DNA from: Anthoceros angustus
Taxonomy: Eukaryota > Streptophyta > Anthocerotopsida > Anthocerotales > Anthocerotaceae
Reading direction: 5' to 3'
NCBI GenBank assembly: GCA_010909165.1
Contig: VJWM01000234.1
Location: 124,001 to 188,000, forward strand
Length of the DNA: 64,000 bases
Position numbers and translations under genes: made by a program
Shown here: positions 45,421-57,373 of the stretch, piece after piece
Layout of the letters: each line of letters begins with the position of its first letter
Position numbering within the stretch: position 1 is the stretch's first letter
The notes under the pieces: generated by a model
Seen by the model: only the letters and a program-made list of their open reading frames with translations
Databases searched by the model: none
What the model was told of the DNA's origin: nothing

Positions 45421-46132
45421 ACGGCCTTTTACACCCAACATAACTCATTCACCACCATGCTCGCCGGGCGTGAACTGGAAGCCTCTTGAAGGAGAGCGCC
45501 TGCAATTTTGGAGATGGAATGTGTGCGGCCACCATCACTGATGAGCCTCGAATAGAGCCATTCCGAGAGGACACAATGCTTGAAAGTCAAGTGGAAGGGA
45601 GGCCGAGCTTGGACACAAACTTCGAATTTCGATAAGGGAGTACCTAAAGCAGCAAGCTGGGCCCGAAGATAACGAAACTTCCCAACATAAGTACCAATGC
45701 TCTCATTATGATGCATGCGTAAGGAATAAAATTCGTTACGCACTGTGACTAATGTCATAACATTGGTAGATTGAAAAATATCTACTAGCTGCCGCCAAGC
45801 CTCTGCAGCAGTAGTAGCCCCATCTGTATGATGTAGTGTGACTTTGTCAAGGCCTAAGGTGAAATAAGAATGTGAAGTGCAAGCTTGTCTTGTTTGATCC
45901 AAGAGTCGAGAGCAGCAGAGGGACCAGCAGGCCGTTGAATGGTACCATCCACTATGCCAAGCAAGTCACGAGTGTTGAGTATGGAACGCATACGCTTGGC
46001 CCATATCTCAACTTTTGTGCCGTCAAAACGGTCTTTTTCTTTGAATTCAGAAGAGACATTCATATAATTAATAATTGGTGTAGGTGGCATCGTCAAAGAA
46101 GAGGACGGCAATGCCATGGTTCTGATGATCAA
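45421..46132 (-). pseudogene. Copia gag (UBN2-type), minus strand
   Basis: The start at about 46117 gives MALPSSSLTMPP. It continues with EFKEKDRFDGTKVEIWAKRM and, after one shift near 45900, TLGLDKVTLHHTDGA, EAWRQLVDIFQSTN, NEFYSLRMHHNESI and GKFRYLRAQLAALGTP. This is the typical copia gag helical domain. It is one of the better preserved gags here, with one frameshift. The C-terminal zinc knuckle is missing because sequence jumps to the linker. Confidence 0.85.
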
Positions 46133-47728
46133 GCAGTAATATAATAATATAAAAGAAGGAACACCGGTTGTAAGTTATGACTGCAGCCGAGAGGGCTTCT
46201 AATATAGTAATATGAGAAAGCTTGATGAGCAGAAATATTATGAAAACAAAGATTAAAGTCAAATAGCCCAGTGAACTATGCCACGATCACTGGGAGCATA
46301 GATAGTAGCAAGGTGCTGAACCGCTTGCGCAGCAGAGGTCACTGATTCTGGAAGCTGGTTCAACTTGTCCCAAATGTGATGACACTCCAATTGGAATAGC
46401 TCTTGAGCTGTGGCACCTACAGATTCATACTAGTGTCGCTGAAAGGCTAGAGATTCAAATTGATCTCAAGTCCGAGGGGCTGAGGGAAACAGTTCTCGCT
46501 GATAATAAAATGCGGGCCAGAGGTAACGTCGGTGGCGATTTTAAAGTGTGCCCCGAGATCGGAAGAGAGGTACCAGCCAGGAACCGGAGATCCAAGAGGG
46601 CAGGATGTATGAAACCGGGCCGTTTACATCCCCATAAGAAACTTATGTGAGTTTCTGCCCCGAAAGAAACTTATTTAAGCTCGACCGGGCACTGCTTCGC
46701 CTCGTCGGGTGGCACAGACACGGCCACACACAGAATCGCTGCCGGGCGATCCGTGATCCGCGCCCGATCCGATCGATTCGGGATTCGGATTGGGCGACTG
46801 CCGCAGGAGGGGCGCCCTGCTGAGGTGACCCTGCTGGCTGGAGATCTGAGCCGGCGTCATCCCGGATAGCCACTGAACGACTGAATCTTCAACAAATCAA
46901 ATTTCACGATTGAAAAATCGAAGGTGTGTCTGCTGACTCGAGCCGCCGTGGCGCCTGTGCGCTGTAGATTGAGTAGTCATGTGCAGCAATTTCGTCGTGA
47001 GACTTCCATTCTGATCTGCATTGTTTTCCAACAATTTTTCCGATGCGATTAGCCGGAAATTCTCCAAATCTGGAAAACATGATGTTGTTAGAGAGGCCAG
47101 AGATCTTATAGCTGCTTCCCTTGAGATCTCATTTACAGATACATGATCATCCTTCCGAAAGTGCGAGAGAAAACCCGCAGCAGCAGCAATCTCTGCTTGA
47201 ACTTGAGCATAGGAAGTTGTCGATGGTAGAGGCGGAATGAGAGTTGCTTTTGATGCAATAGGTGAACTCCCCATGGCAGGTTGTTGAAAAATGTAGAATT
47301 CAGCCTATTATAGTTATGAGAACATCGAGGATGCACTCTACGTCTACTTCTCCTCTCTAATTCTCCATTTCTCCTTGCATGATAGCTCTTGTGATTGTTT
47401 CTTCTTGCCATGTTGTAACTTTATGTAAAACAATAAAGGAACAATATTTTGTGCAAGGAAGAATGAGTAGAGTGCTAGAGGGAATAAGAAGAAGAATGAG
47501 AGAGTGGCAATGAGCCATGAAACTTTAATGAATATAAAGGTTAATCATAGAAGAAGCCAAACTATTTTATTAGAAAAACATGTTTGGTTGAATATTCATA
47601 AGAGAAACTACGAATAAGTATAAAATAGCTTTATATTACAAATACCAAAGGCATAAGAAAGACGTTGCATATTAGAAGAACATCTAGATTCACATCATAA
47701 TGCATGATGAACTTAGTAATCAAACTTT
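46133..47728 (-). other. Long leader region of the minus-strand copia, with an unassigned ORF
   Basis: About 1.6 kb separates PBS and gag, much longer than the leader at 5749. It contains a GC-rich patch (46680-46860). A 125-codon minus-strand frame (46897-47274) has a gene-like product (SYAQVQAEIAAAAGFLSHF, then EAAIRSLASLTTSCFPDLEN) that I do not recognise. An overlapping frame (47133-47411) is Arg-rich. A captured host fragment or a nested insertion would explain the excess. Confidence 0.45.
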
Positions 47729-47740
47729 GCTCTGATACCA
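47729..47740 (-). other. Primer binding site, initiator tRNA-Met
   Basis: The minus strand reads TGGTATCAGAGC, the exact consensus copia PBS. It fixes the orientation of the element as minus and places its 5' LTR at higher coordinates. Confidence 0.9.
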
Positions 47741-47890
47741 AGTTTGAGGTGCTTTGCGGAAGCGTTTGATCAAAGTTTAGTGCTTTACTAATTGATGCAA
47801 TTGATTACAAGAGGTGGGATTTTATAGCTCGGTCTCAAGAGTTGTACTCTTCAAAGACAAGATACCAAAGGGTATGACCACGGGTTACGC
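47741..47890 (-). repeat. Copia 5' LTR remnant (R-U5 end)
   Basis: Upstream of the PBS on the minus strand are a TATAAAA box (complement of about 47818-47826) and a T-rich U5-like segment. Only about 150 bases are recognisable before plus-strand GC-rich sequence takes over near 47890, so the LTR is truncated. Confidence 0.6.
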
Positions 47891-48990
47891 TAAGCTTAAC
47901 CATAACCAACGCAACTGCAGATTTAACTCCTCACCACCTCCGAGCCCCAAGCGAAGATGGGCAGGAGAAGGAGCCAGCGCCAAAGGGCTAAGGAGGGTGG
48001 AAGGTCCTACCAAACACTCAAGACCCGAGGTCCCTGATTGGGTCCGGAGACATTGGTCCGCCTCCTGATCGCAGATGGCGTCCCTAACGGACGAGAGATG
48101 CCCGCACCCACGACGACTTCGCCTCTCCGTGGCCGAGAGGAGACACGGGCGGTTCTGCAACGCCATGGACGATGCTCGGGGTCTCATGAACGCGGAGAAG
48201 ACCCAAGAAGTGGAGGCCACCAAGGCCACGGGATGGTGGAGCCCAGTGGACAGTGGAGGCGCCCAAGCGCCAAGAGGAAGGCGGAGACCGCAAGAGTCGA
48301 GGAGGAGAAGCGCAGGCGGAGTCGGGCGTAGGGTCCGCCAACAAGACTGGCCAGATCCTCTACCGTGGTGAACAATCAAGCAAGCACAGGAGGCACGGGC
48401 AAAGGCGGAGGACCTTTGCAAACGGAGGGAAGCAGCCTGTGAGTTGGAGGAAGCCTCAAGGCAAAGTGAAGGGCTAGGACCCGCCGAGACGGCTCGGCAG
48501 GAGCAACACCAAGCCTTGGAGGCTCAGGTAAATGTGGCGCGGGAGGCCGAGGCCGCGGCTAAGACAGATAGGGATCACTACCGCCGAGATCGAAACCGGT
48601 GGAGGGAGACAATGGGTAGCCAGGCCAATCAAGGCCGAGCAGTGGCGGCAGAGCGGTACTGCAAGCCGTGAAGAAGAAGCAAAGCACCCGTGAGATAGAC
48701 AAATGTGGGCATGCTGGAAGGAGCGGAGGAGCGCGCTGGAGCCGGAGGATCGCAGGAGACCCCTGAGTCACAGTCCAAGACACGTGGAACGACATGGAAT
48801 TCTCAAAGGGAGAATCATGGACCACGAGCAGAGATCGAGCGCCCAGCTGGAGGGGGGAGGAGAGCCGACGGCAAACCAAGGAGATGGACATCGCCGAGTT
48901 GAGAAGGAGCCGAAGAAGCAGGCCAGCTGAGGTGCCGGACCGCTTTGGGAGGGAGATGGTATCGCTGCGGCACATAGGATGCTGATGATG
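47891..48990 (+). pseudogene. Accessory LTR-ORF coiled-coil fragment (copy iv)
   Basis: Plus-strand GC-rich sequence with overlapping Glu/Arg/Ala-rich frames, including ARQEQHQALEAQVNVAREAE (48500-48560) with heptad spacing. Its start resembles 380-470. RIMDHEQRSSAQ (about 48810) resembles RIMDDKRRR at 55885, and HIGC at 48970 aligns with the HRML region at 33895. It is a shortened, frameshifted copy of the ORF seen at 33487-34110 and 55000-56150. Whether it belongs to the methyltransferase element downstream or to a separate LTR is unclear. Confidence 0.5.
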
Positions 48991-49149
48991 TGATGATTGT
49001 GATGCGACGGTGTGTGTCTCGGGTCATGAGCGATGTTCATAGGCATTGATGACATATGCTCGCGCATGGGCATGGATGATGGGAACACATAAACCCATCT
49101 CCGCTTATGAACGGAGCGTGACAACAGCCTAAGCATGAAAGGCCGAATC
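48991..49149. other. Short spacer without features
   Basis: AT/GC-mixed sequence between the coiled-coil fragment and the next retroelement. I see no LTR end or PBS here. Confidence 0.3.
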
Positions 49150-50760
49150 AGAATCACGCAAGAAGATCACGATCCCCGCCGGATTACGGACGGCACCGCG
49201 CCTCAAGCAAGTCACCCGCGACAATCACGGGCGCCGAGCGGAAGGAGGTTTGTGCGGCAGCAATCCGAGAACAAGCGGATTGTCATGTTTGTTCGCACAT
49301 AGACAGCCAACTACTGTGGTAGGCGGTGGTGTGAGGCTCGGAATGAGAAGGGTGTCGATGGAGTGCTTGCAAGAGCGCCAAATAAGCTTAGCCGCTTGTA
49401 CGCTTTTAATGTGCCCGAAGGACGCCAACGAGTTTTTGCACATCACAATCCTCTCCGGAGCTTGACATTGCAACCGCTAACGAAAAGGCTCGCGGAGCGC
49501 CTGCACGCACCGACGAGCCAAGGGGCCCAATCACGGATGCCAATCACTAGATGGTGGACCGTGAAGAGAACATCGTGATTTTTGCTTGCCGTTTTATGCC
49601 GGTCGCTCCATTGCCGAGTTAGCCGCCTTTGGCGTAGATAGAGCCCGCCACCGTGGGCGGGCGTGGGAGGAGGTGATTGACAAGTTGGCTTGGCTAGATC
49701 GACTAGCGGCGGACCGACACTAACTTTGACGCAATGCCGCATATAGTGTCACGCAGGGGCGGATTGACACGGTAATGGTGCTCTTACGCAGCCGGACGAA
49801 CGAGTACTCCGGTGTCGCTCGCAGCCCCACCATTCAACACCCTTTGTGCGCAGGCGGCTTAGTGGAACCGTAGAGCCCAATCCGCACTATAGCATTTGAA
49901 GAAAGCGGTGGCGCAGGGGATGGAATATGAGCCATCACCGAGTAAGAATGACGCCACGGGTTTACTGGTACGTCGCACGACTCAAGAGAAATTCGATGGG
50001 CGATTGATGAGATGGTGCTCAAATACAACCTGAGTTCACCCCGAGATGGCCCCGAGGAAAATGAGCACGCTTGGCCGGAGAGGCTCTTACGTGTTACCGC
50101 GACTCCAAGGAGCAGATTTTGCAAGATGCCCGATCCGTACAGAGCCAAAAGGGCTTTGAAGGGAGACGTAAGAGGGAACATCGTCCAAGACGACGCAAGG
50201 CTGCCATCACATTCTCGTGGATGAAATGTTCAACAAGTTCGGAATGGAAATGTTCCTGTCCTCCATCGAGAAGATCCGTGAGTTGTCCAGATTCACCATT
50301 AGGAGCCCTCGGACAAGATATCCTAGATTAAGACAACCGTGAAGGACACACGAGTAAAGACCATGTGAAGCCGTGACAAGGCAGCTGCCAACTTTCTCCA
50401 CATGACATGGCAGAAGGACCAGAAGGAAGGAGATGCCTCGCGACGCAAGGGAAGAACAAGGCATGGCACGCCCGCTAAGGAAGGAGCCTCGCATCGCACT
50501 AGCCGCCAAGGCAAAATTAAATGCCAAGGCAGCATCAAATGCCTCACACAAAGCCTTTGAGTGCGAGTATCGAATTGGTGGGGCCAAGGAAAAGGAGGTG
50601 TGCAGACTGCCAAGACAGGCAAGGGCCGCATGTCACAGGCTCACCCGCAGTTCGCACTCCAAAGGAAGTGGAGATCGGGGAAGTGACAAAACAAAACAAA
50701 CCGGAGGTTACACACGGAAGGCACTCTGAGGTACACCGATTGCGTGAACAATTGGCAATG
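49150..50760 (+). pseudogene. Gag region of the methyltransferase-bearing retroelement
   Basis: Plus-strand frames in several registers carry retroelement gag-like content (about 49250-50340) with EEMFNKFGMEMFLSSIEKI-like sequence near 50220. A basic segment with a degenerate zinc-knuckle (CADCQDRQGPHVT, about 50600) and a Lys/Glu tail follow. The assignment to gag comes mainly from its position before the protease and from the knuckle-like Cys/His cluster. No single frame exceeds about 100 codons. Confidence 0.5.
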
Positions 50761-51159
50761 TAGTGCACACCAATGGACGCCTGTTGCCTTTGGAAGAATA
50801 GGACCAAGAAATGTATGCGTTGATGACCGTGGGGTGGCCTCAAAAGCGGAGGGCGGCGTCGATATGGGGAAGTCATTAAGGGAAAGAGAATTGGGGCAAG
50901 AAATCAACTCAAAATGCCCAAATCATTCAGTTGGAGGATTCCGAGCCCACTAACACCGTAAGGGATGCCGCTAATGGAGCTCCTATCGAGAAGGCTATGG
51001 ATGTCCCCATGGTCGCTTGCGCGACCTTGGAGTAAAATGCAACCATTCAAGAAGGCAATGCATATGGATGAGAGCCGCAACATCGAGGCCGAGGCAATGT
51101 CCGGGTTCACTAGCCTATGCGGAGAACACTTGAAACCGCGGCTCGAGGAAAAGGAGGAG
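50761..51159 (+). other. Linker between gag and protease
   Basis: Plus-strand coding-like sequence with stops. It has Glu/Lys-rich pieces and no domain I can name. Confidence 0.3.
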
Positions 51160-51600
51160 TCGCCATGGTGGACAATCGGGTCGAGTAACTGTGAATGGTT
51201 TCGCCCTAATGTGTGTTGGTGGATACAGCGGATCCAAGAAAGTTATTTGGGGCCCGGGTGCGGCACTCCGACGGGACAAACTAAGGCCATGTGAGGTGCG
51301 ATCACCACGTCCGGGTACCAAGGAGCAAGTGATGGAATCACACGGATCCGATTCGTGATAGAGCTCAAGCCCGCACCGAGGATGCGCTGCTATTGAAGTG
51401 CATTGTTTGGTATCTAACGCAAGGAATTATGATGTGCTGTTTGGCGCCCGACGCCACATGGACCGCAATGGAGTAGACCCATTACACTCGTAGCATTCTA
51501 CGTGCCGCTGGCGGACGGGACTTTTCGCACATAGCCGTAATTCCGCCAAGATGAGGAGAACTGGGAAAACCGGCAGCCCATTAGCGTGTGGAGCGGGAAG
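51160..51600 (+). pseudogene. Retroviral-type aspartic protease remnant
   Basis: GRVTVNGFALMCVGGYSGSKKVI (51170-51240; the catalytic D-S/T-G appears as a degraded GGYSGS) begins the fold. The C-terminal hydrophobic block is CLVSNARNYDVLFGAR (about 51400-51450) followed by a MDRNGVDPL segment. Together they match a retropepsin-like protease. The sequence around the active site is damaged, and a stop lies between the halves. The protease would release gag, enzyme and methyltransferase domains from the polyprotein. Confidence 0.6.
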
Positions 51601-52720
51601 CGCCTGTGGCTGAAATATGGGAGGAAACCAAGAATTGATGAGGGAAGAGACTGATGATTACGGTGTTTTGTTTGTGTGTCGAACACTCGGCAATTGGTGC
51701 AAAGCGCCGACACGAGAACACCTCCGACCAGATCGGCTCAGAGCGCCTTTAACTGCTGGTTCAGAGAACACCATCAAGATGCCGGGCTTTGAATCCGCCG
51801 AAGGCGGATCAACAATAAGGTGAGGAAAGCGGAAGGACGGGCATCCATCCGATGGAGCTTTGTTCCGGATCAGCAGGGTTGGAGGCGATGAGGAGTGGCA
51901 TTCGCAAAGAAATACATGTGTCGAGCCGGACGAAGGGCGCTGCGTGCGGCTGCTGTGGATCATTCGGCCGCGAATGGAGTACCCCGCTGATGAGCCGAGA
52001 GGCAATCAAAGGATGCCAAAGCAAAGGCTCGCAGATATCTTGTTGGTAGGAAGACGACGCCAAATTGAAGCCATTACGCAAAGTGGACATGTTAATCATG
52101 GATGGGAGTGTAAAACTTTTTCCGTGAGCTGGCCGTGGCTCGTGCAAAGGCATGGAACCAGCCGGAGGTCATCCGGATCTTGGGATGTGCGGCCAACCCA
52201 TCCCGCCGTATCTACTGAAAATGTGTGTGGTGCCTTCGATAGCGTGAGAGTGGGAACAATATGAGCAACTCGTGTTGGCTAGGGAAGAGTTTATTGTGGA
52301 TGCCGCAGACCGCTCATATGCACATCGGCACGGAGCTCGACCAATGTGGCGATGTGACAACCCTAAGGCATCACCCATGCTAATGGTACCGTAAGAACGT
52401 GGTGGATGACATCTTGGACCCAAAACGACGGTCACAACCAAGACGCAAGGAAGATAAACCACCCCACTATCCAGTAAAACGTGGGAAAGCCAAGGAGAGC
52501 CCCACACTCGCCAAGACCGCAATCATATGCGTCAGAAAGGGGAGAAGGCATGGTTCGGACACAAAGGGAATGAAGTGGGGAGCCGAATAACGGAGCGAGA
52601 ACGAGCCATGGGATTTGGTGCGTGGTACTTACACGCCTGTGTGTCAATCATTCGGCAGTCGGGCAAGCGCTCGACATGACTTGTATGCGCAAGGTTAGTC
52701 ACTACGGTGTTTGGCCATAC
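51601..52720 (+). pseudogene. C5-cytosine DNA methyltransferase domain in a retroelement
   Basis: Conserved motifs appear in order on the plus strand. Motif I (SAM binding) MELCSGSAGLEAM is at 51852-51890. Motif IV is near 52100-52130 as WECKTFS, where the catalytic Pro-Cys pair reads Glu-Cys. Motif VI is STENVCGAF at about 52211-52237. A motif VIII-like block is VDAADRSYAHRHGARPMW at 52295-52350. Motif IX is ITERERAMGF at 52587-52616. Motif X is VGQALDMTCM at about 52657-52686. Spacing fits a small single-domain enzyme of about 280-300 residues. It would methylate cytosine, perhaps on element DNA. About four frameshifts and two stops break it. Confidence 0.78.
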
Positions 52721-53066
52721 AGCCATGGGTCGAAAGAATGGCGAGAAGCATCCGCTGATTTGTCACGAAATGATGAACTTCATCCGCACCTAAGAAGCAA
52801 GAGCTTGTCGCCAACACGGGCAGCCTGCTACTCCGCCATGTGAAAGGAACCATGAGAACTCGTTGATGATTGGCAAATATGTGAAGATTTACAACCGTGG
52901 AATGGGCAGAGGATCCGAGACATGTTACTCGTAAACGAGGACCTTCGCCTGGGCCTGGGCCGAGTTGGGGAGGTATGATCGCATCAAGTTCAAAATCACC
53001 ACGACCACCGATGAGCCTCGTGGTTCCGCAAGACATAAACCGAGTCCGGGAGGGATATCGTGGACA
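52721..53066 (+). other. Remainder of the methyltransferase element before the gypsy insertion
   Basis: Plus-strand frames (52897-53151) show no domain. The sequence stops at the gypsy LTR start (53067), so the element's RT and integrase, if any, are not in the window. Confidence 0.4.
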
Positions 53067-53367
53067 AGTGGAACGAAGAATTTGGTCACCCAAGACGCGC
53101 GGTGAGAGACCGACGCCAAGGATGAATAGCCGTGGGTTCAGCAGTAGGTAGGTAGGTCGATAGAAACAGTAGGAGGAAGATGGTAGGACGTCCGAGGGAG
53201 TTCGGACTTAATCAATCGGCATCTGTAGGAGGTCTGATCGGGTAGAAAGTATGGGTAGATAGAAGCATATATAGGCATGATAGGTTCCGAAGTTCCTTGG
53301 ACCATGGGGAGTAGGAATATTCGGGATAGGAAGTTCCTTGGCCTTCAATTATTTAGGTTCCGCATGG

Positions 53368-53376
53368 CTATATATG
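53368..53376 (+). promoter_or_regulatory. TATA box of the gypsy C LTR
   Basis: CTATATATG, conserved at the equivalent place in the 3' LTR (about 63764-63772). Transcription would begin about 30 bases downstream and so include the LTR ORF. Confidence 0.6.
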
Positions 53377-53949
53377 CCAAAAAGGGCTAGTTAAGTTGTA
53401 GATGGAAAATGGCTAGGAGTTTTGAACCGACACGTGGGCCATCGTGAGGAGAGCATTAAGGCAGACGGTATGCACCGCAAACTCGTTAGCTGTGGTTTTG
53501 AACGGGCTCAGCAAACAGGCAGCGGCGAGGGGAGTAAGTGGAGTTGCGTCAAGAAAGGGCAGGAGCGGGCGCCTTCCGACAGAAGGCCAGGGGAGCGCGA
53601 ATCAAGGCGCCGAGGAGCAGCGAGGCGGCCATCTGAGGAGCGGGCATGAGCGATTGCCGGAAAGGAGTTCGTGAGGGGGATCCGCAAGGCGCCATGAGTG
53701 GAGGTGCTCGAGCGGAGGCGATTGTGTAGAGGCGCCGAGGGGTGAGCTGGGCTACCGACGTCAAAAGGCGAGCAAGGTGGAGAAGTTGCTGAGGGGAGAT
53801 TGAAGGGGCCAAGGCCACCTCTTAGTGGTGCGCTTGAGGCCGACGCCGAGGAGCGGGAAGAACTCCCTGTCGCCTCACCCAAACCACCACCTCTTTGCTC
53901 TCCACTCTTAGCCCGATAGATTACTCTCCAATCTCTCCAATTTTGCTAT

Positions 53950-56540
53950 CCTTGTGTGTGCTCCTGCAGATGGTAAAGATAGTGAGGACGGGAACGGGGT
54001 ACTCCCACGGGAGGAAACCTCCGCCGCCACACCGCCCACAAAGGGAAAAGGTAAGAAACACCCACCCCGAAGTTCGAGTGTAGGCCGCCCAAATTTCACC
54101 TCGAGATTTGAGGCCTCGAGCGCACGCCCGAGATGAAGATGGAATGGCTGTACTTGGCACTTTACAGCCCCCGCCTTGGTTCGTGAGTGTGCGCGATTTA
54201 ATGAGAGTGACCAAGCCGCCCGAGGATGCGACATCAAGTCATCCCGGGATGTGGAAGGTACGGCATTTCCGTGATACGATTTGATACGGAAGCCCACAAG
54301 GGAGGGATCATTCGCGCTCAGCCTCCAAGAATCGATCCCGAGGAGGTTATGAGCATGTTCCTACGACCAAAGGAGGAAGTATGGTCGCAAGGCAATGGCT
54401 GGAGGATCTCTTTGTTCAAGGAGCGGAAGTGGAATTTATTCGCCAAGATATGGCGACTAACGGCGCGAGGAAGACGACTGGAAATTCCCATTTAATGATG
54501 ATGTATGAGATGTCCTGTGGGAAGTTGGTGGATTGGGCCACCATTCAGTATGAACAAAGCGTTCATCAAACCATTTGGTGATGGAGGGAGCAAGAATCGC
54601 TTTGTCTCTACCTTCCTCGACACCTATATCGAGGGAGGAGGTTCTTACATGACGAGCTGGAAGAAGCCAAGATAGAAGCTACCGTGAGGGTAGAAGGAGA
54701 GCCATCACGCCCCAGAGGATGAAGAGCGGATGAGGCCCCGGGCAAGAGACCGCCACGCCCGAACCAACATGAGGCCTCGTGATCGTGAACCCAACAAGAG
54801 AAAGGGAAGAAGGCCATAGAAGCACCTCCTACGAGGAAGGAGGAAAGGATACGAGACCACCACCGAGGGTTGAGGATTGGAAGGCCGACAACACCAAAGG
54901 GTAGGGAGTGAACCCCTACCAGAGGGACCTGTGGAGGACGGAGGACCTACGGTAGGAGCTTTACCTCCCACCAAGAAGTAGTAACAAGACTTGAGTGACG
55001 GAGAAGAACGCCGAGGAGCGTTGGTGACCTACACACCAACAGGAGGAGCAGTAGGAAGTGTTTTGAGAACAGCCGGCATCCTACAGAGGGTAGTTGCTGA
55101 GCTGAGGGAAGTGGGCGCAGAATCTATGGACGCCCTAGTGGACAATGTCAGGGAGGTAGCCGAAGTTCGGGCCGAACTTCGAGACCTACGAAAAGGAGGA
55201 GGACGCCGAGAAGAAATTAAGAGGAGCTCTGAAAACCACCTCCGAAAAGCAACACTGCTAGATCCGCCAAAGAGCGACAGATGACCACCAAGTTGGTGAA
55301 TGTGTGGAAATGATTGACTGTGTCTTAGGAGAGGCAAAATCAGCCAAGAGGGCCGAGGAGTTGGCCGCCAGAAGGAGGCGTAAGAAAGTTGGAAGCTACC
55401 CTAGCAAGGGTAGGACACATCGAACGCAGCAAGGAGGAGGCAAGATCTACTAGCCCCGGGACCTTGAAGACGAAGGACCTCCTACGAAGAAGTTAGTGCC
55501 ATGGAGCAACGGAAGGAGCATTACAAGGGAAAATACACTTGGTGAAGGAACGACAAGGATGGGACAATGTGACTAAGGGTCACAAAGAGGAGCTTCAGAC
55601 ACGAGAACTTTTGGAGCAAAGAACGAAGAAGGCACGACCTTACCCAATGAAACGGAGGCAAGGAACCCCAAGGAAGTTTTGATGGCCCAACGATCTTTGG
55701 AGGGTCTTCGTCATTCGAGGAGCAAGAGAGCGACCGCCATAGTGAAACATGGCGATGGAAGCCATGGAGAAAGATAAGGAGATTGGGAGGCTTGCCCCGG
55801 AGTTGGAGAGAGAGTGGAGAAAGAGGCCGCATTGGTAGGAGTGACAAATCGCCGGTGGGACGAAAAGGCCATCCCACTAAGGGTCCGCATCATGGACGAC
55901 AAAAGAAGGAGAGTGGTAGGGTGGCGACCTACTACAACAACCTCCTCGAAGCGATTGAGGAACGCTACAGGAGGAAGACGAAGAAATGGACCTCACCGCT
56001 CGACGCCAAGTGGAATGGCAACCGGAGGTCAAACTTTGAGTTGGTACAAGGAAAGCAGTCGACATAGCCGAGCGAAAGAAGCACCTACGGCGACGCCGAG
56101 AACCTCCCGAGACGGTGGAGCTTGCCGGAGGAAGAGATGGTGGTAGGATGGTACCAAAGTTCCTACTGTAGGAACTGCTGAAGAGGAGGAGGTGACCCCA
56201 AGGAAGGGTACCCGGCCTACGAAACCCAGCCGTGAGGGAAGGTACCCCATAGCAAGATCCAAACAGAGGTAGGAGACGAACCGCCTACCAAGAAGACGAG
56301 AGGGGAGGAACCCATCGAGGATGAACGTAGGAGGAATGGAACCTCCTACCACAAGGGAAGACCTACCACCGAGACGAGGCGCAACCAGCATAGTCCCGAG
56401 AAGACTCGGAGGTGGGCAAGGCTAACGACCCATCAAGGGGAAGACATTGAAGCCGAGGGCAACAACAAAAAGCCGAACGAGGATGTCGAGGACCTTTCAA
56501 GAGGACGTTTTGTCCCAAGTGGTGCACACCTTGGGAAGTG
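53950..56540 (+). pseudogene. Accessory LTR ORF (copy v): basic start, DWATIQYE domain, coiled coil
   Basis: The N-terminal piece at 53954-54136 ends basic (TKGKGKKHPPRSS), like MPRAGKGKGK in copy iii. The domain at 54381-54650 has WLEDLFVQGAEVEF and KLVDWATIQYEQSVHQ, aligning with DWGTIMYEA of copies ii and iii, then an STFLDTYIEGGG block aligning with STYLVHLWETEG. From 54990 to 56150 coiled-coil frames follow (VVAELREVGAESMDALVDNV, RAELRDLRKGG). No enzyme motif is present. Frameshifts are frequent. Copies at different loci keep the same layout, so the protein was probably once under selection in the element. Confidence 0.65.
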
Positions 56541-57373
56541 TGAGTATTTAAGAGTAGATGACAGGATATTCGTCAAGGTGAGCCGGATCGAGCCGTGAGG
56601 ACGAATCAAGGGACAAGAGTCCTATTGTTGGACTTGGCAAGTCGCCTAGCATTAAACTAGCACGAGTGGCGACTCCACCTATAAAAGGGAGGGTGGAAGA
56701 ATGAATAAACACCGACCTTGCTTTGTCATGCATTCTTCGCCTCCGGCGCATCCCTTTGTGTGTGTGCTGACTGCCGCCCGCCAAGCGACGAAGGCAAGGG
56801 TGGGGTTCGGTCGAGGCCCTCGCGGTGGGGTTCGCCAACGCAGCTCCTCCTCGTGAAAGATTGTTGTTGGATGTGCTTTGTGTTTCGTTGGTGGCCTCGC
56901 AGGATCGGCGCACCACGCCGCTGGCTGTGTGTTCGCATACGCAATCGCCCGAGAGAAATACCCAGTCCACCCCTGTGCAGCCGCAAGGGAGGCGCAAACC
57001 GCGAACGCTAAGTAGTAGAGTAGATTTGGGGATCGAATGAAGTGAGTCATGTGGTGGTCCGTGAGCTATGTTTCTTTGAGAATGGTGAAGAGGTTGGCTA
57101 TGGGTGTGTCGCTAGAGTGAATTGATCCAGTTGGCGAGGAGAGTGTTGAGGTGGAGGGAATCTCGAAGGCGGAGCGCGCGGCCGATAACCCAAACGCATA
57201 ACACCGCTTGTTGCCCACACCGGACAAGTAGACAAGTAATGACGTGAGTGAGAGAGTGAGAGGAACGCAACAATCCGAACCAAATCTCTTGGGATCGAAC
57301 TCACGATTCAACGAGGTGGATAAGTGTGGCCACCGAGGCGAGCTCCGGTGACCGAGGCAAACCTACCACATTT

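Larger units (their letters stand above)
53067..57370 (+). repeat. Gypsy C 5' LTR, about 4.3 kb
   Basis: From (T)GTGGAACGAAG to CCTACCACA immediately before the PBS. A TATATAT box lies at about 53368-53375, within a stretch matching the 3' LTR. From about 53950 to 56540 it contains the accessory ORF, then GC-rich R/U5-like sequence to the PBS. LTRs over 4 kb are known from a few plant gypsy lineages. The length here rests on the PBS position, since only 523 bases of the partner LTR are visible. Confidence 0.75.

Noticed and set aside
46897-47274. Possible host gene in the copia leader
   Set aside because: Kept only as an unassigned ORF. No known domain was recognised and it lies within an element leader, so calling it a host gene is not supported.
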